A stretch of 64,000 nucleotides of DNA from Nocardia inohanensis NBRC 100128 (GCF_001612945.1 NZ_BDBK01000022.1:1-64000), one strand, 5' to 3'. Shown: positions 1 to 10,903, numbered from the stretch's first letter. The notes: generated from the letters alone by a model not told the origin. A program made the numbers and translations.

Positions 1-3
1 TTA

Positions 4-335
4 GTGTGGCCACTTCGTGTGCCGTCCCCGACTGTGGTCCCCCCGCCGTCTGCCGTTACCTCGCCTTCCAGCGTCGGCGGGGCCGTTGTCGCCTTTCGAG
101 CGGGAAGAATCAGCACATTTCGGGTGCCTTAAAGGAGACCGTGTGGTCAGTGGGAACTGGTTGCGGCGACACGCCGTGCAACCCCGCAACCATTTCCCAC
201 TGACCGATGAGTCTGTTTCTTGCTCTTGGTTTTTCCGCTCGAGAAGGTGACAACGGCCGGAACGACGCCGGAAGGCGAGGTAACGGCAGACGGCGGGGGG
301 ACCAACGTCGGGGACGGCACACGAAGTGGCCACAC
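4..335. mobile_element. MITE-like palindromic element, TA-flanked
   Basis: The two ends are long imperfect inverted repeats: the left arm (about 4-112) reads as the reverse complement of the right arm (about 232-335), with a few mismatches. Both ends start GTGTGGCCACTTCG and are flanked by TA (2-3 and 336-337). The middle holds a second, perfect inverted repeat (145-156 with 194-205, plus 159-166 with 184-191). There is no credible gene inside; the short ORFs are arms of the palindrome. TA flanks and inverted ends fit a non-autonomous relative of IS630/Tc1-mariner elements, but no parent transposase is present, so the family is an inference. The left flank is only two bases long in this window. 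Confidence 0.6.
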
Positions 336-384
336 TATTTCGTTTCCGCCATAGGCGGCCCGAACACAATGCCACCGAAACGAA

Positions 385-417
385 TTCGGCCCCGGCACAC
401 ATGATGCCGGGGCCGAA
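385..417 (-). terminator. leuS terminator hairpin
   Basis: A 13-bp perfect stem (385-397 with 405-417) with a 7-nt loop lies 15 bases past the leuS stop. It is GC-rich and has no clear U-tract, as is common for actinobacterial terminators. Confidence 0.65.
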
Positions 418-431
418 CAAGACAAGCGAGA

Positions 432-3302
<2,871 letters not shown>

Positions 3303-3473
3303 GGTCCTGCCTTCTTTTGCCTAGCCGATCCCCGATAAGGTCGCTCACCAGGGTAAAGCGTGCGTACCCCCACACCCAAAAAGGGTCGTACCTCGCGCGA
3401 CACCCACCCGTGTGTCCCATTCGACGGCGCATCGGTGACGGTCGCCGGATCCCGCTGGAGTAGCCTCGATCGA

Positions 3474-3881
3474 GTGTTCGTGGTAGCGCTGCTTCTCTTC
3501 GTCCTCGCGGCTGTGGCCGTGGTCACCGGCGTGCTCGGAACAACGGGCACGCTCCCGCCGAACCGATTCTTCGGGGTGCACTCGGAGAACGCGGTGCGCA
3601 GCGAGGAGACCTTCAAGCTCGCCAACAAAGTGGCCGGTCCGACCTCGCTGATCGCGGGTCTGCTGCTGGCCGCCGCCGGTGGTGTTGTTCTGGTCGGTGG
3701 TGGCGTCGCGAGCATCGTCGTGCCGGTTGTCGCCGTTGTGATCGCCGTGTTCACCATGGGCGCGGGTGCCGCCGCCGCCGAGAAGGCGCTCGATACCCAG
3801 ATGCCCGCCCCGGCCACCGGTGGCTGTGGCAGCGCGTGTGGCGCGTGCTCACTGCGCGACGCCTGCGAGACCGCGAGCTAG
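3474..3881 (+). CDS. SdpI-family membrane protein
   Basis: Small membrane protein of about 135 residues with an N-terminal TM segment, a central NRFFGVHSE...RSEETFKLAN stretch typical of the SdpI family, and two further hydrophobic segments. SdpI in Bacillus gives immunity to a killing peptide; actinobacterial members have no assigned role. A longer reading from 3360 adds a basic, non-conserved N-terminus. I prefer the GTG at 3474 because TAGCCT (3461-3466) lies 7 nt upstream, giving a leaderless start, and the TM segment then begins at once. The C-terminus has a small Cys cluster (CGSACGACSLRDAC), unusual for the family and possibly metal-binding. It converges on the GNAT gene with a 4-bp overlap. 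Confidence 0.75.
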   Translation: MFVVALLLFVLAAVAVVTGVLGTTGTLPPNRFFGVHSENAVRSEETFKLANKVAGPTSLIAGLLLAAAGGVVLVGGGVASIVVPVVAVVIAVFTMGAGAAAAEKALDTQMPAPATGGCGSACGACSLRDACETAS

Positions 3882-4309
3882 TTCCGCAGCTCCCGGCGCA
3901 TCCAGATGTGCGGGATGCCCGCGTCCATCTCGATTTCGCCGTACGCCTCGTACCCGAGTCGTTCGTAGAAACCTCGGGCGTGGGTCTGGGAGTGCAGTTC
4001 GACAGCGGCGAGCCCGCGTTCCCGGGCCCGTTCCTCGATCGCCCGGACCAGCGCGACACCGAGTCCGGTACCGCGCGTCTCCTTCAATACGGCCAGCCGC
4101 CCGAGCAGCGCGACGTCATCGCGAACGAGCATGCGCCCCGCCCCCATCGGCGCGCCGTCGATCCGCCCCAGGAAGTGATCGGCCACCTCGTCCAGCTCGT
4201 CGAGCTCCAATTCCGGTGGGACGCCCTGCTCATCCACGAACACCTTGATGCGGACCGCGTACGCGTCCTTCAACTCCTGCTCGGTAGCAACAGTAACGAC
4301 CTCGATCAT
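3878..4309 (-). CDS. GNAT family N-acetyltransferase
   Basis: A 143-residue GCN5-related acetyltransferase that moves an acetyl group from acetyl-CoA to an unknown amine. The sequence shows the RxxVFVDEQ-type N-terminus, the acetyl-CoA loop around TRGTGLGVALV, and the C-terminal FYERLGYEAYG motif, a layout close to ElaA/YjcF-like GNATs. The ATG at 4309 is chosen; an upstream in-frame extension to 4813 runs through the neighbouring gene and is not credible. The substrate cannot be told. Confidence 0.85.
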   Translation of the reverse strand: MIEVVTVATEQELKDAYAVRIKVFVDEQGVPPELELDELDEVADHFLGRIDGAPMGAGRMLVRDDVALLGRLAVLKETRGTGLGVALVRAIEERARERGLAAVELHSQTHARGFYERLGYEAYGEIEMDAGIPHIWMRRELRN

Positions 4310-4329
4310 GAGCCCAGCATGCCAGCGGT

Positions 4330-4593
4330 TCAGTCGCTGCGGGAGCTCAGCGCCGATTTCGGGCGCACTCGGGGAGTTTCCGCCATCGCCGCACGCAAGT
4401 TGGCAATCCAGCAGGTCGGGCAACCGCGCAGGGCGATCAGGCCGATCGGTGCGAGCAGCATGGGCGCCGGGCCGAGGATCGGCGTCAGCACGAAAGCTCC
4501 CAGTAGCGCGCCGAAGCCGAGCGCGCCTCGAAACTGCCGGCGACGCAGCGCAACTCCGGTGGTGCTGTGGTCGGCAGGTGAACGGTTCGTCAT
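4330..4593 (-). CDS. Small membrane protein with GCPTCW motif
   Basis: Predicted protein of 87 residues (99 if an ATG at 4629 is used). One or two hydrophobic segments span roughly residues 20-50, followed by a GCPTCW motif that resembles a CxxC redox or metal site just after the membrane segment. The function is not recognised. It lies between a GNAT and a cupin gene on the same strand, 20 bp upstream of the former. Coding is supported by the membrane-protein composition and by the fit to the available space, not by homology I can name. Confidence 0.6.
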   Translation of the reverse strand: MTNRSPADHSTTGVALRRRQFRGALGFGALLGAFVLTPILGPAPMLLAPIGLIALRGCPTCWIANLRAAMAETPRVRPKSALSSRSD

Positions 4594-4638
4594 CTGTAGA
4601 AGAGACGCGGATTCCGTCGAAGGATTCACCAGAAGGGT

Positions 4639-5025
4639 TCAGAGCGCGCACGGTGGCGGTTCGATCCCTTGCGCCAGCGGACTGCCCGGGGGATTGACGT
4701 AGAGGACCGTCAGCTGCACGGGCTGGTTGCCGCTGTTGCGTGCGATGTGTGCGTGCTCGGGCCCGGCGGGTTCCCGGAAGATCCGCCACGGCCGCTTCCG
4801 CACCGGTACGCAATCGGTGCCGGGATGATCCAGCGGGCCGCCCGTGAGCAGCACGAACAGTGTGCCGTCGTGATAATGCCAGCCGGTGTATCCACCCGGC
4901 GCGAGCACTGTCTGCCGCAGCACGAATTCTCTTCCGGCACAGGTGAATCGGAACAGAACGCGGCTGGCGGTACGAAACGCGGGCGCCGGGTTGGCACGGA
5001 ACCCGCGCTTCGGATCACCGTTCAC
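4639..5025 (-). CDS. Cupin domain protein
   Basis: A 128-residue single-domain cupin. The metal-binding motif 1 is seen as GWHYHDGTLFVLLTG, with the later PAGPEHAHIARN and PVQLTVLYVNPPG strands completing the barrel. Related small actinobacterial cupins have no fixed role. The GTG at 5025 is the first plausible start and lies 2 bp from the stop of the His-rich gene (5028), so the two genes are probably co-transcribed. Substrate and metal cannot be determined. Confidence 0.8.
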   Translation of the reverse strand: MNGDPKRGFRANPAPAFRTASRVLFRFTCAGREFVLRQTVLAPGGYTGWHYHDGTLFVLLTGGPLDHPGTDCVPVRKRPWRIFREPAGPEHAHIARNSGNQPVQLTVLYVNPPGSPLAQGIEPPPCAL

Positions 5026-5027
5026 GA

Positions 5028-5324
5028 TCAGTGATCGTCGTAGTGCCCGTCATGTGCGGCGTGCCGATGTCCGTCATGGATGTAGTCCACATGATCACCG
5101 TGCGGCACCGCCACATGGCCGCAGCTCGGGCCGTGCTGGTGATCGTGATCGGCGTGCGTGACATGCTCCGCCGGTTCGCATTCGTCGAAATGCTCGTCGT
5201 GCGCGCGATGAATATGCCCGTCGTGCACATAGTCGATGTGCTCGTCGTGCGGTATGGCTACGTGCCCGCAACTGGGTCCGTGTACATGATCATGACCGGT
5301 GTGAGCGGCATGTTGTCCTGCCAT
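5028..5324 (-). CDS. Duplicated His-rich metal-binding protein
   Basis: A 98-residue protein with 27 histidines and 3 cysteines. It consists of two copies of a roughly 45-residue unit: HxHGPSCGHVAxPHxxHxDY, then HDGHxHxAHDxH. There is no signal peptide or TM segment, so it should be cytosolic and bind zinc, nickel or copper as a store or chaperone; this is inferred from composition. The ATG at 5324 has a good Shine-Dalgarno (AAAGGA). It lies 94 bp downstream of the MNIO operon on the same strand and 2 bp upstream of the cupin. Annotated relatives usually carry one such unit, so this looks like an internal duplication. No Zur-type site was recognised upstream. Confidence 0.85.
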   Translation of the reverse strand: MAGQHAAHTGHDHVHGPSCGHVAIPHDEHIDYVHDGHIHRAHDEHFDECEPAEHVTHADHDHQHGPSCGHVAVPHGDHVDYIHDGHRHAAHDGHYDDH

Positions 5325-5418
5325 GAAGCGTCCTTTCCGAGACTGGTCAGGGCTTGCTAGCAAACTCATGCCGACATTAGCACTCACGCATCTGTCGTCG
5401 ATCGCCGGTGCGGCACGG

Positions 5419-5796
5419 TCAGCGGCGGAAGCGTGCGCGCCAGCCGCGACGGGGACGCGGATCCGGCAGCCCGTGGTCGGCGGCGAAGGCCACCGCATCC
5501 TCGACCGTGGAGGTTTTGGGCCGGGTCCGCGCCCATTCCATATAGCGCGCGGTGAAATCCGGGCCGCATCGATGAGCGAGCATCGGAAACCGCCGTGCCA
5601 CCTCGTCGGTTCGCTTGTGCAGCAGGGCATGTGCAGTGGCGGCTACATCGGCCGCATCGAATCCGGGAGGTAACTCGCCCCCGCCGACGAGCGCGCGCAC
5701 CAGTGCGGCCTGCTGTTCGGCGAGCGGCACGGGTTCGGGCGCGTGGGGCAGTGCGGTCTGCTGCGGGGCGGGTGAACCGGGCTCGGGATCGCTCAT
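5419..5796 (-). CDS. MNIO partner protein (HvfC/SCO6045-like)
   Basis: A 125-residue protein with an N-terminal disordered Pro-rich stretch and a helical domain (about 30-110). The LAEQQAALVRALV and RFPMLAHRCGPDFTARYMEW segments recall the N-terminal domain of DUF2063/HvfC proteins and the SCO6045-like family, which accompany DUF692 enzymes. Such partners are known or proposed to present the substrate to the MNIO enzyme. The ATG overlaps the DUF692 stop in an ATGA, so translation is coupled. The family match is by eye, and the role is inferred from the partner gene. Confidence 0.75.
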   Translation of the reverse strand: MSDPEPGSPAPQQTALPHAPEPVPLAEQQAALVRALVGGGELPPGFDAADVAATAHALLHKRTDEVARRFPMLAHRCGPDFTARYMEWARTRPKTSTVEDAVAFAADHGLPDPRPRRGWRARFRR

Positions 5797-6722
5797 ACCG
5801 CAAGGCTTTCGGGGCGGAGGCGGATCGGCGCGCGTCCTGCCGCGGCGGCGATCGCGTTCAGCTCGTCGAACAGTTCACGCGCGGGCGGATAGTTCCCGTC
5901 GCGTTCCAGCATCAGGGGCACATCTCGATCGGCGGTGAATGCTGCCACCAGGTCGAGCACTTCGTGGGGTACGGCGTGCACGTGGGTGTCGTGATAGCGC
6001 CCGCCGGTCTCCCGCCCGCCCGCCACATGGCAGTAGGCGAGCCGTTCGGTGGGCAACCGCAACAGTTCGGCGAGCGGGTCGAGGTCTCGATTGCGGGCAT
6101 TGGCATACACATTCGCGATATCCAGCAGCAGGTACACGCCGGTGCGCTCGATCAGTTCGCTCAGGAATTCGGCCTCGGTGTATTCAGCGTCCGGCCAATC
6201 GAACAGGGTCGCGATGTTCTCCACGGCCAGCGGTACCTCCAGCTCGGCCTGGGTGCGAGAGATGTTGCGCGACAGGGCGTCCAGCGCTTCCCGGGTGCGG
6301 GGTACCGGCAGTAGGTGCCCGGCTTCCAGACCGCCCGCGCGTACGAACGCGATGTGCTCGCTGACCAGTGGCGCGCCGACGGCTCGCGCGCATTCCGATA
6401 GATGCCGTACCCGGCGCTCGTCCACTGCCTCCGCGCCGCCCAATGAGAGTGAAATCCCATGCGGCACAGCTGGTATGCCGCGCGTGATCAAGGCCGCGAG
6501 TTCCTCCGGCACCGCCACGGCCCCATCCCTGGCCCCCGGGGGCAGGGTCTCCGCGATCACCTCGCAGAACCCGATCCCCTCGAATTCGGCGATGATGCCG
6601 CAGATCTCCCGCCGCCAGCCGATGCCCAGCGCGCCGGAGGGCAGCGGTGCCGCGGCCTGCGCGCGCGACTCGTCCGGTCGTATGCCCACTGCCATATGGG
6701 TTGCGGGCGGGTTCGCTGTCAT
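5793..6722 (-). CDS. DUF692 multinuclear iron oxidative enzyme (MNIO)
   Basis: A 309-residue TIM-barrel protein of the DUF692 family, whose characterised members (MbnB, TglH, ChrH) use two or three iron ions to rearrange cysteine residues in ribosomal peptides. The metal-ligand motifs are all seen: H88 (VPHGISLSLG), SEH at 121-123, EN at 168-169, D201/N204, H232, D245 with H247/H249, and E273/D275. The start is ATG 6722, which overlaps the stop of the TIGR04222 gene (ATGA); the longer reading to 6755 would run back into that gene. The downstream partner overlaps in the same way. The likely substrate is the Cys-rich tail encoded just upstream, which is an inference. Confidence 0.9.
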   Translation of the reverse strand: MTANPPATHMAVGIRPDESRAQAAAPLPSGALGIGWRREICGIIAEFEGIGFCEVIAETLPPGARDGAVAVPEELAALITRGIPAVPHGISLSLGGAEAVDERRVRHLSECARAVGAPLVSEHIAFVRAGGLEAGHLLPVPRTREALDALSRNISRTQAELEVPLAVENIATLFDWPDAEYTEAEFLSELIERTGVYLLLDIANVYANARNRDLDPLAELLRLPTERLAYCHVAGGRETGGRYHDTHVHAVPHEVLDLVAAFTADRDVPLMLERDGNYPPARELFDELNAIAAAAGRAPIRLRPESLAV

Positions 6723-7666
6723 CCGCCGCACCCGCCGCCGCAGCCGCCTCCGCAACTGCTGCCACAGCTGCTGCCGCCGCTGTCACCACTGCTGCCGCTG
6801 TCGCCACTGGAGCAGCTGCTGCCGCTGTACCCGCCGCCGCTGCCCGAGGCCGCGAAAGTTCCGGTGGCGTCGGCCAAACCGGGGTCGAGCGACCACAGCA
6901 CGCCGGCTCCGAACAGGGCGGCGGCCAGCGCGGCGCTGTCGGCACCGTACGCGGAGTAGGCGGGGGAGTTGCCGGGCCGCAGATGGCTGTTGCGGCGCAG
7001 GGTTTCATCGCGGACGCGGCGGCCGCGCCGGGTGAGCCGCGCGGGTCGCATGATCAGGCCCGCGCAGACCAGCACCGGAATCATGATCAGGATGAGATAG
7101 CCGACGGGGTGATCGTTGGAGATTCCGGCGATGACGCGCACGATGCCGAGCACCAGCACCGCGTCCAGGGGCAGCGCCGCCAGGAACAGGGCGGTGCGCT
7201 GTTCCGGGCCGATCAGGTAACCGAGATCCGCGAGCGTGACCTGCATACGCTCGAGCTGGGACTTCATCGCCGTGTGCAGCGACAGCACGCGCCGCCGCTC
7301 GGTGCTGCGCAGCTGGTCGAGCAGGCTCAGGGAGAACGGTTCCAGCGCCTGCCGTTGGTTCTGGCTGGGCACCAGGGTCGGGGTGGCGGTGGAGTCGATG
7401 TGCCCGTGCCCGCGCAACTGCGCGAGTCCGGCGAGCACCGGCCGCCGGTCGTCGAAGAGCATCGCGGTCTCGACGGGTGAGAGCGGCACCCCCGGCCGCT
7501 TGCCGTCGTCGCCGCGAATGATCCTGGTGCGCTGGGCGAATCCGTAGACCGCGGCGGCCAGTGCGAGCAGGGCGTAGAGGCCCAGAAAGGTCGGGCCGGA
7601 GATCCCCCAGGTATCGGAGGCGGCTGCCGGGCCGTATGCCGCGGCGAGGTAGGTCCCATTGACCAT
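6719..7666 (-). CDS. TIGR04222-type membrane protein with Cys/Gly/Ser tail
   Basis: A 315-residue protein with an N-terminal TM segment (about 22-42), a cytosolic region (about 50-155), two or three further TM segments (about 165-215 and 250-275), and a low-complexity tail from about 275 of Gly, Ser, Asp and Cys. The cysteines are C285, C301, C305, C309 and C313; the last four are spaced exactly four residues apart (CGSSCGGGCGGGC). This matches the TIGR04222 family, whose members pair with DUF692 enzymes in actinomycetes such as Streptomyces. ATG 7666 has a purine-rich Shine-Dalgarno (AAGGGGGAG). It is the first gene of the operon and the candidate substrate of the MNIO enzyme. Confidence 0.88.
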   Translation of the reverse strand: MVNGTYLAAAYGPAAASDTWGISGPTFLGLYALLALAAAVYGFAQRTRIIRGDDGKRPGVPLSPVETAMLFDDRRPVLAGLAQLRGHGHIDSTATPTLVPSQNQRQALEPFSLSLLDQLRSTERRRVLSLHTAMKSQLERMQVTLADLGYLIGPEQRTALFLAALPLDAVLVLGIVRVIAGISNDHPVGYLILIMIPVLVCAGLIMRPARLTRRGRRVRDETLRRNSHLRPGNSPAYSAYGADSAALAAALFGAGVLWSLDPGLADATGTFAASGSGGGYSGSSCSSGDSGSSGDSGGSSCGSSCGGGCGGGCGG

Positions 7667-7764
7667 GGCTCCCCCTTGGGAGTCGTAGAACTGTCGATCA
7701 CCCCCAGTATCGCGGCGGTCCGGGCGGGGCGTTAATGAATTTTTCGGGTGATTAGTGTGATTCG

Positions 7765-8733
7765 GTGCGATTTCTCAGCAAGTTCTACATCGACGGATTC
7801 ATTCTGTCGATCCTCGCCGTCGTCGCCGTGGCCAGTGTGTTCCCGGCCCGGGGCGATGCCGCCGAGGTGGTGAGCTGGCTGACGAAGATTGCCATCGCCT
7901 TGCTGTTCCTGCTGTACGGCACCCGGCTGTCCCCGCAGGAGGCTCTCGCCGGGCTCAAGCACTGGCGATTGCACGTGACCGTGCTGGCCTGCACGTTCGT
8001 GCTGTTTCCGCTGATCGGCCTGGCCGCAAGGGTGCTGGTGCCGCACATCCTGACCGCGGACCTGTACACGGGCTTGCTGTTCCTGTGCCTGGTGCCGTCC
8101 ACGGTGCAGTCCTCGATCGCCTTCACCTCCATCGCCAAAGGCAATGTGGCGGGCGCGATCGTGAGCGCCACGGTGTCGAATCTGCTGGGCGTCTTCCTGA
8201 CTCCGGCCCTGGTCATCCTGTTGATGAACACCACCGGTCAGGCGCGGGTGGATCCGTCGGCGATCGTCGATATCGTGCTGCAACTGCTGGTGCCGTTCTT
8301 CCTGGGGCAGCTCATCCGGCCCAAGGTGATCGGCTGGCTGAAACGCCATGCCGAGCCCACCAAGCTGGTGGATCGCGGTTCCATCCTGCTGGTGGTCTAC
8401 AGCGCGTTCAGTGCGGGCATGGTGGAGGGCATCTGGCATGCGCTGTCGCCGTGGCGGATTCTGGCGCTGGCAGTGGTGTGCATGGTGATGCTGGCGCTGG
8501 TGCTGGCCGCGACCATGCTGATCGGGCGCGGTGAGCATTTCGATCGCGCGGACCGCATCGTGGTGGTGTTCTGCGGTTCCAAGAAGAGCCTGGCCACCGG
8601 CCTGCCGATGGCCACCGTGCTGTTCGCGGGTGCGCCCGTGGGCCTGATCGTGCTGCCGCTCATGATGTTCCATCAGATTCAGCTGATCACCTGCGCTGCC
8701 CTCGCACAGCGCTGGGCTCGGACCGCACCGTAG
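7765..8733 (+). CDS. SBF-like bile acid:sodium symporter family transporter
   Basis: A 322-residue inner-membrane protein with about nine or ten TM segments of the SBF-like (YfeH) branch of the bile acid:sodium symporter superfamily. Family motifs are the LVPSTVQSSIAFTSIAKGN stretch and the C-terminal CGSKKSLATGLPMA stretch. The transported solute is unknown; bile acids are unlikely in a soil actinobacterium. The GTG at 7765 has TAGTGT (7753-7758) 6 nt upstream and no Shine-Dalgarno, suggesting leaderless expression. It is divergent from the MNIO operon and overlaps the aminotransferase gene tail-to-tail by 47 bp. Confidence 0.88.
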   Translation: MRFLSKFYIDGFILSILAVVAVASVFPARGDAAEVVSWLTKIAIALLFLLYGTRLSPQEALAGLKHWRLHVTVLACTFVLFPLIGLAARVLVPHILTADLYTGLLFLCLVPSTVQSSIAFTSIAKGNVAGAIVSATVSNLLGVFLTPALVILLMNTTGQARVDPSAIVDIVLQLLVPFFLGQLIRPKVIGWLKRHAEPTKLVDRGSILLVVYSAFSAGMVEGIWHALSPWRILALAVVCMVMLALVLAATMLIGRGEHFDRADRIVVVFCGSKKSLATGLPMATVLFAGAPVGLIVLPLMMFHQIQLITCAALAQRWARTAP

Positions 8734-9856
8734 CCGAGAGCACCCGGCTGTCCTCGTGCCGCAGCGGTCGCAGCCCGGGCGCGGAGCGAGATGCCAAGGC
8801 GTGCAGCACCGCTCGATCCGCGCCGGGATCACCGACCGCGATACGGGCGCTGCCGTCCGGATACCGTTTGGCCGCGATCCCGGAGAGTGCCAGCGCCGCG
8901 CCGATATCGGGTCCGGGCAGGTACAGAAAGTTCGCGCTACTGCGCGGCACCCGGATCCCGGTGCGCCGCAGCGAGGTGCGCAGCAGCTCGCGTTCGGTGG
9001 TGATGCACAGCACCCGCTCGCCCAGTTCGGCCTGCGCGGCATAGGAGGCTCGCACCGCCGCCACCGCGGTATCGGGCATCCCGAACGGCAGTTGCAGCCG
9101 ACGCACGCGCGCCACCAGTTCGGGGGACCCGAACGCGTAGCCGATACGCAGCCCGGCCAAGCCGTACGCTTTGGAGAAGGTGCGCAGTACCAGCACATTC
9201 GGGTGCCGGCGCACCAGTTCGACGACGTCCAGTACATCGGCGGCGCCCAGGAATTCGACGTACGCCTCGTCCAGGATCACCGGCACCCGCGCGGGAATGG
9301 CGCACAGGAATGCCTTGAGTTCGCTGGGCGCGATCACCGTGCCGGTGGGATTGTGCGGGCGGCACACCGCCACCAGCCCGGTGTGTTCGTTCACCGCCCG
9401 CGCCATCGCCCAAAGATCCTGGCGGCCGGAGGTATCCAGCGGTACCGGCACCGAGCGCAACCCGAGCTGCCCCGCCATGATCGGGTAGCCGTCGAAGGTC
9501 GGTGTGGCATAGACGAACGAGCCACCCGGCGCGGGCAGGGTCTGCATGATCTGCATGGCCACCCCGGTCGCCCCGGAGCCGACCACCACCTGGTCGGCAT
9601 CGACGCCCAGGTGATCGGCGATCAGCCGGGGCAGCTGCCGGGGAATGAACTCCGGATAGCGATTGGCCTGCCGCAGGCAATCCACCAGCGCCGCCCGCAC
9701 GGAAGGCAGTGGCGGGAAAGGGTTCTCGCTCAAGGTCAGGTCGTAGCGCACCGTGCGGTCGCGCTCCCCGGCCTGATCGGTGGCGCGCAATCCGGTCGGC
9801 CAGCGCACCGCCGCCATCCGGGGCGCCGGCCGGAGCGAGTCCTCGTGCGCGTTCAT
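8687..9856 (-). CDS. HisC-like PLP aminotransferase
   Basis: A 389-residue fold-type I aminotransferase of the histidinol-phosphate family. Seen are SENPFPPLPSVR, the VGSGATG phosphate-side motif, CRPHNPTGT, DEAYVEF, and the PLP-lysine motif FSKAYGLAGLRIGYA with K228. It probably transaminates an amino or keto group in the product of this four-gene operon rather than serving histidine synthesis, because no his genes are nearby. Its ATG overlaps the KASIII-like stop (ATGA), so translation is coupled. The C-terminal 15 or so residues overlap the convergent transporter gene. Confidence 0.85.
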   Translation of the reverse strand: MNAHEDSLRPAPRMAAVRWPTGLRATDQAGERDRTVRYDLTLSENPFPPLPSVRAALVDCLRQANRYPEFIPRQLPRLIADHLGVDADQVVVGSGATGVAMQIMQTLPAPGGSFVYATPTFDGYPIMAGQLGLRSVPVPLDTSGRQDLWAMARAVNEHTGLVAVCRPHNPTGTVIAPSELKAFLCAIPARVPVILDEAYVEFLGAADVLDVVELVRRHPNVLVLRTFSKAYGLAGLRIGYAFGSPELVARVRRLQLPFGMPDTAVAAVRASYAAQAELGERVLCITTERELLRTSLRRTGIRVPRSSANFLYLPGPDIGAALALSGIAAKRYPDGSARIAVGDPGADRAVLHALASRSAPGLRPLRHEDSRVLSATVRSEPSAVRGQRR

Positions 9857-10893
9857 CGCGCCGCACCCCAGCGCACCGCCGCCGCCCCCGCGAAATCACC
9901 CGCGTGCGCGAAGGCCGACAGCAGCACCACCGAGCCATTGCGTAACCGCCCCGCCTGGTTCTCGGCGTCCAGCGTGACGGGAATGCCCGCCGCGAACAGG
10001 TTTCCGCACCGGTCGAAGGTGTCGGGATGGCGTTCGGCCGGCAGCTCCAGCGCATCGTGCCAGTTGCGCAGGAAGAGCCGATTGGGCTGATTGGTGACCA
10101 GGGTGTCGATATCGCGGCTCTTCACCCCGATCCGCTTGCACACCTCCAGCGCCACCTCCGGCACGAGTCGGTTGCCGCGCGAGAACACCTTGGCCACTTT
10201 GGATTCGGTGAAGGTGACGCATCCCTGACCCTCGCCCGGCTCCCAATACTTGCGATCGCCGTTGGTGCTGAACTCCATGTCCCCGGCGAATTCCGGATAG
10301 GTCCGGCATTCGATATCCAGAATGGGTGCACTGTTGTTCTTCACGATCAACCCGACCCCGCACCCGTCCCCGGGCACCGGCGCCTGCGCCAGCTTGCGGA
10401 TATCCGGCTGGGTGAAGACCGGCCCCGCACAGTTCTGGGTGGCGGCGATGAGCGCGGTGCGAGCATCGGTGGTCTGGAGGATCATCCGCGCCAGCCACAT
10501 CATGTGCACGAAGGCCGCGCATCCGCCATTGTGAACATCGAATACCCAGCGCGGCTTCATATTCAGCCGCCGCGCCACCTCGGGCCCGCACCCCATTACC
10601 GGATTGTCCGGCAGCTGGGTGTGGGTGAGCAGCACGTCGATCTTCGAAATATCCTCCGCGCCATGCCGATCCACCAGTGCGGCGGTCGCGCGCTCCACCA
10701 TGTCCACCGCCGTCTCGTCACGGCCGCGATGATGGCGGCCCTTGGGCGCCCGGAACATGACGTTCTTCGCCATCCGGTCGGAGCGGGAGAACTGGGTGAA
10801 GTACTCGGTGCCGACCGGTTCGCCGGGCAGATAGCCGGCTACGTCCACCAGGCTGACCGGCGGCGTCCTCAGGGTGGGGTCGGTGAAATCCAT
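9853..10893 (-). CDS. KASIII-like protein lacking the catalytic His
   Basis: A 346-residue thiolase-fold protein of the 3-oxoacyl-ACP synthase III family. The nucleophile is present (HNGGCAAF, C125), as is the Asn of the triad (CGNLFAAG, N298). The usual His in the PHQAN motif is replaced by Asn in TNQPN (N268). This Cys-Asn-Asn arrangement argues against ordinary decarboxylative condensation and for an acyltransferase or altered ligase role. The start is ATG 10893; an in-frame TTG at 10902 is possible. It sits between the SRPBCC gene (10 bp upstream) and the aminotransferase (overlapping), so it belongs to one operon. Confidence 0.85.
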   Translation of the reverse strand: MDFTDPTLRTPPVSLVDVAGYLPGEPVGTEYFTQFSRSDRMAKNVMFRAPKGRHHRGRDETAVDMVERATAALVDRHGAEDISKIDVLLTHTQLPDNPVMGCGPEVARRLNMKPRWVFDVHNGGCAAFVHMMWLARMILQTTDARTALIAATQNCAGPVFTQPDIRKLAQAPVPGDGCGVGLIVKNNSAPILDIECRTYPEFAGDMEFSTNGDRKYWEPGEGQGCVTFTESKVAKVFSRGNRLVPEVALEVCKRIGVKSRDIDTLVTNQPNRLFLRNWHDALELPAERHPDTFDRCGNLFAAGIPVTLDAENQAGRLRNGSVVLLSAFAHAGDFAGAAAVRWGAAR

Positions 10894-10903
10894 GGCGCAC
10901 AAC

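Noticed and set aside
6..420. Short ORFs on both strands of the first 420 bases
   Set aside because: All are readings of the two arms of the palindromic element; they mirror each other and have no domain.
3303..3473. T-box or other leader for leuS
   Set aside because: No T-box core or antiterminator fold could be found; the region is an ordinary divergent promoter.
7765..8733. Bile acid transport as the function of the SBF-like protein
   Set aside because: Family name only; nothing here supports bile acids as substrate.
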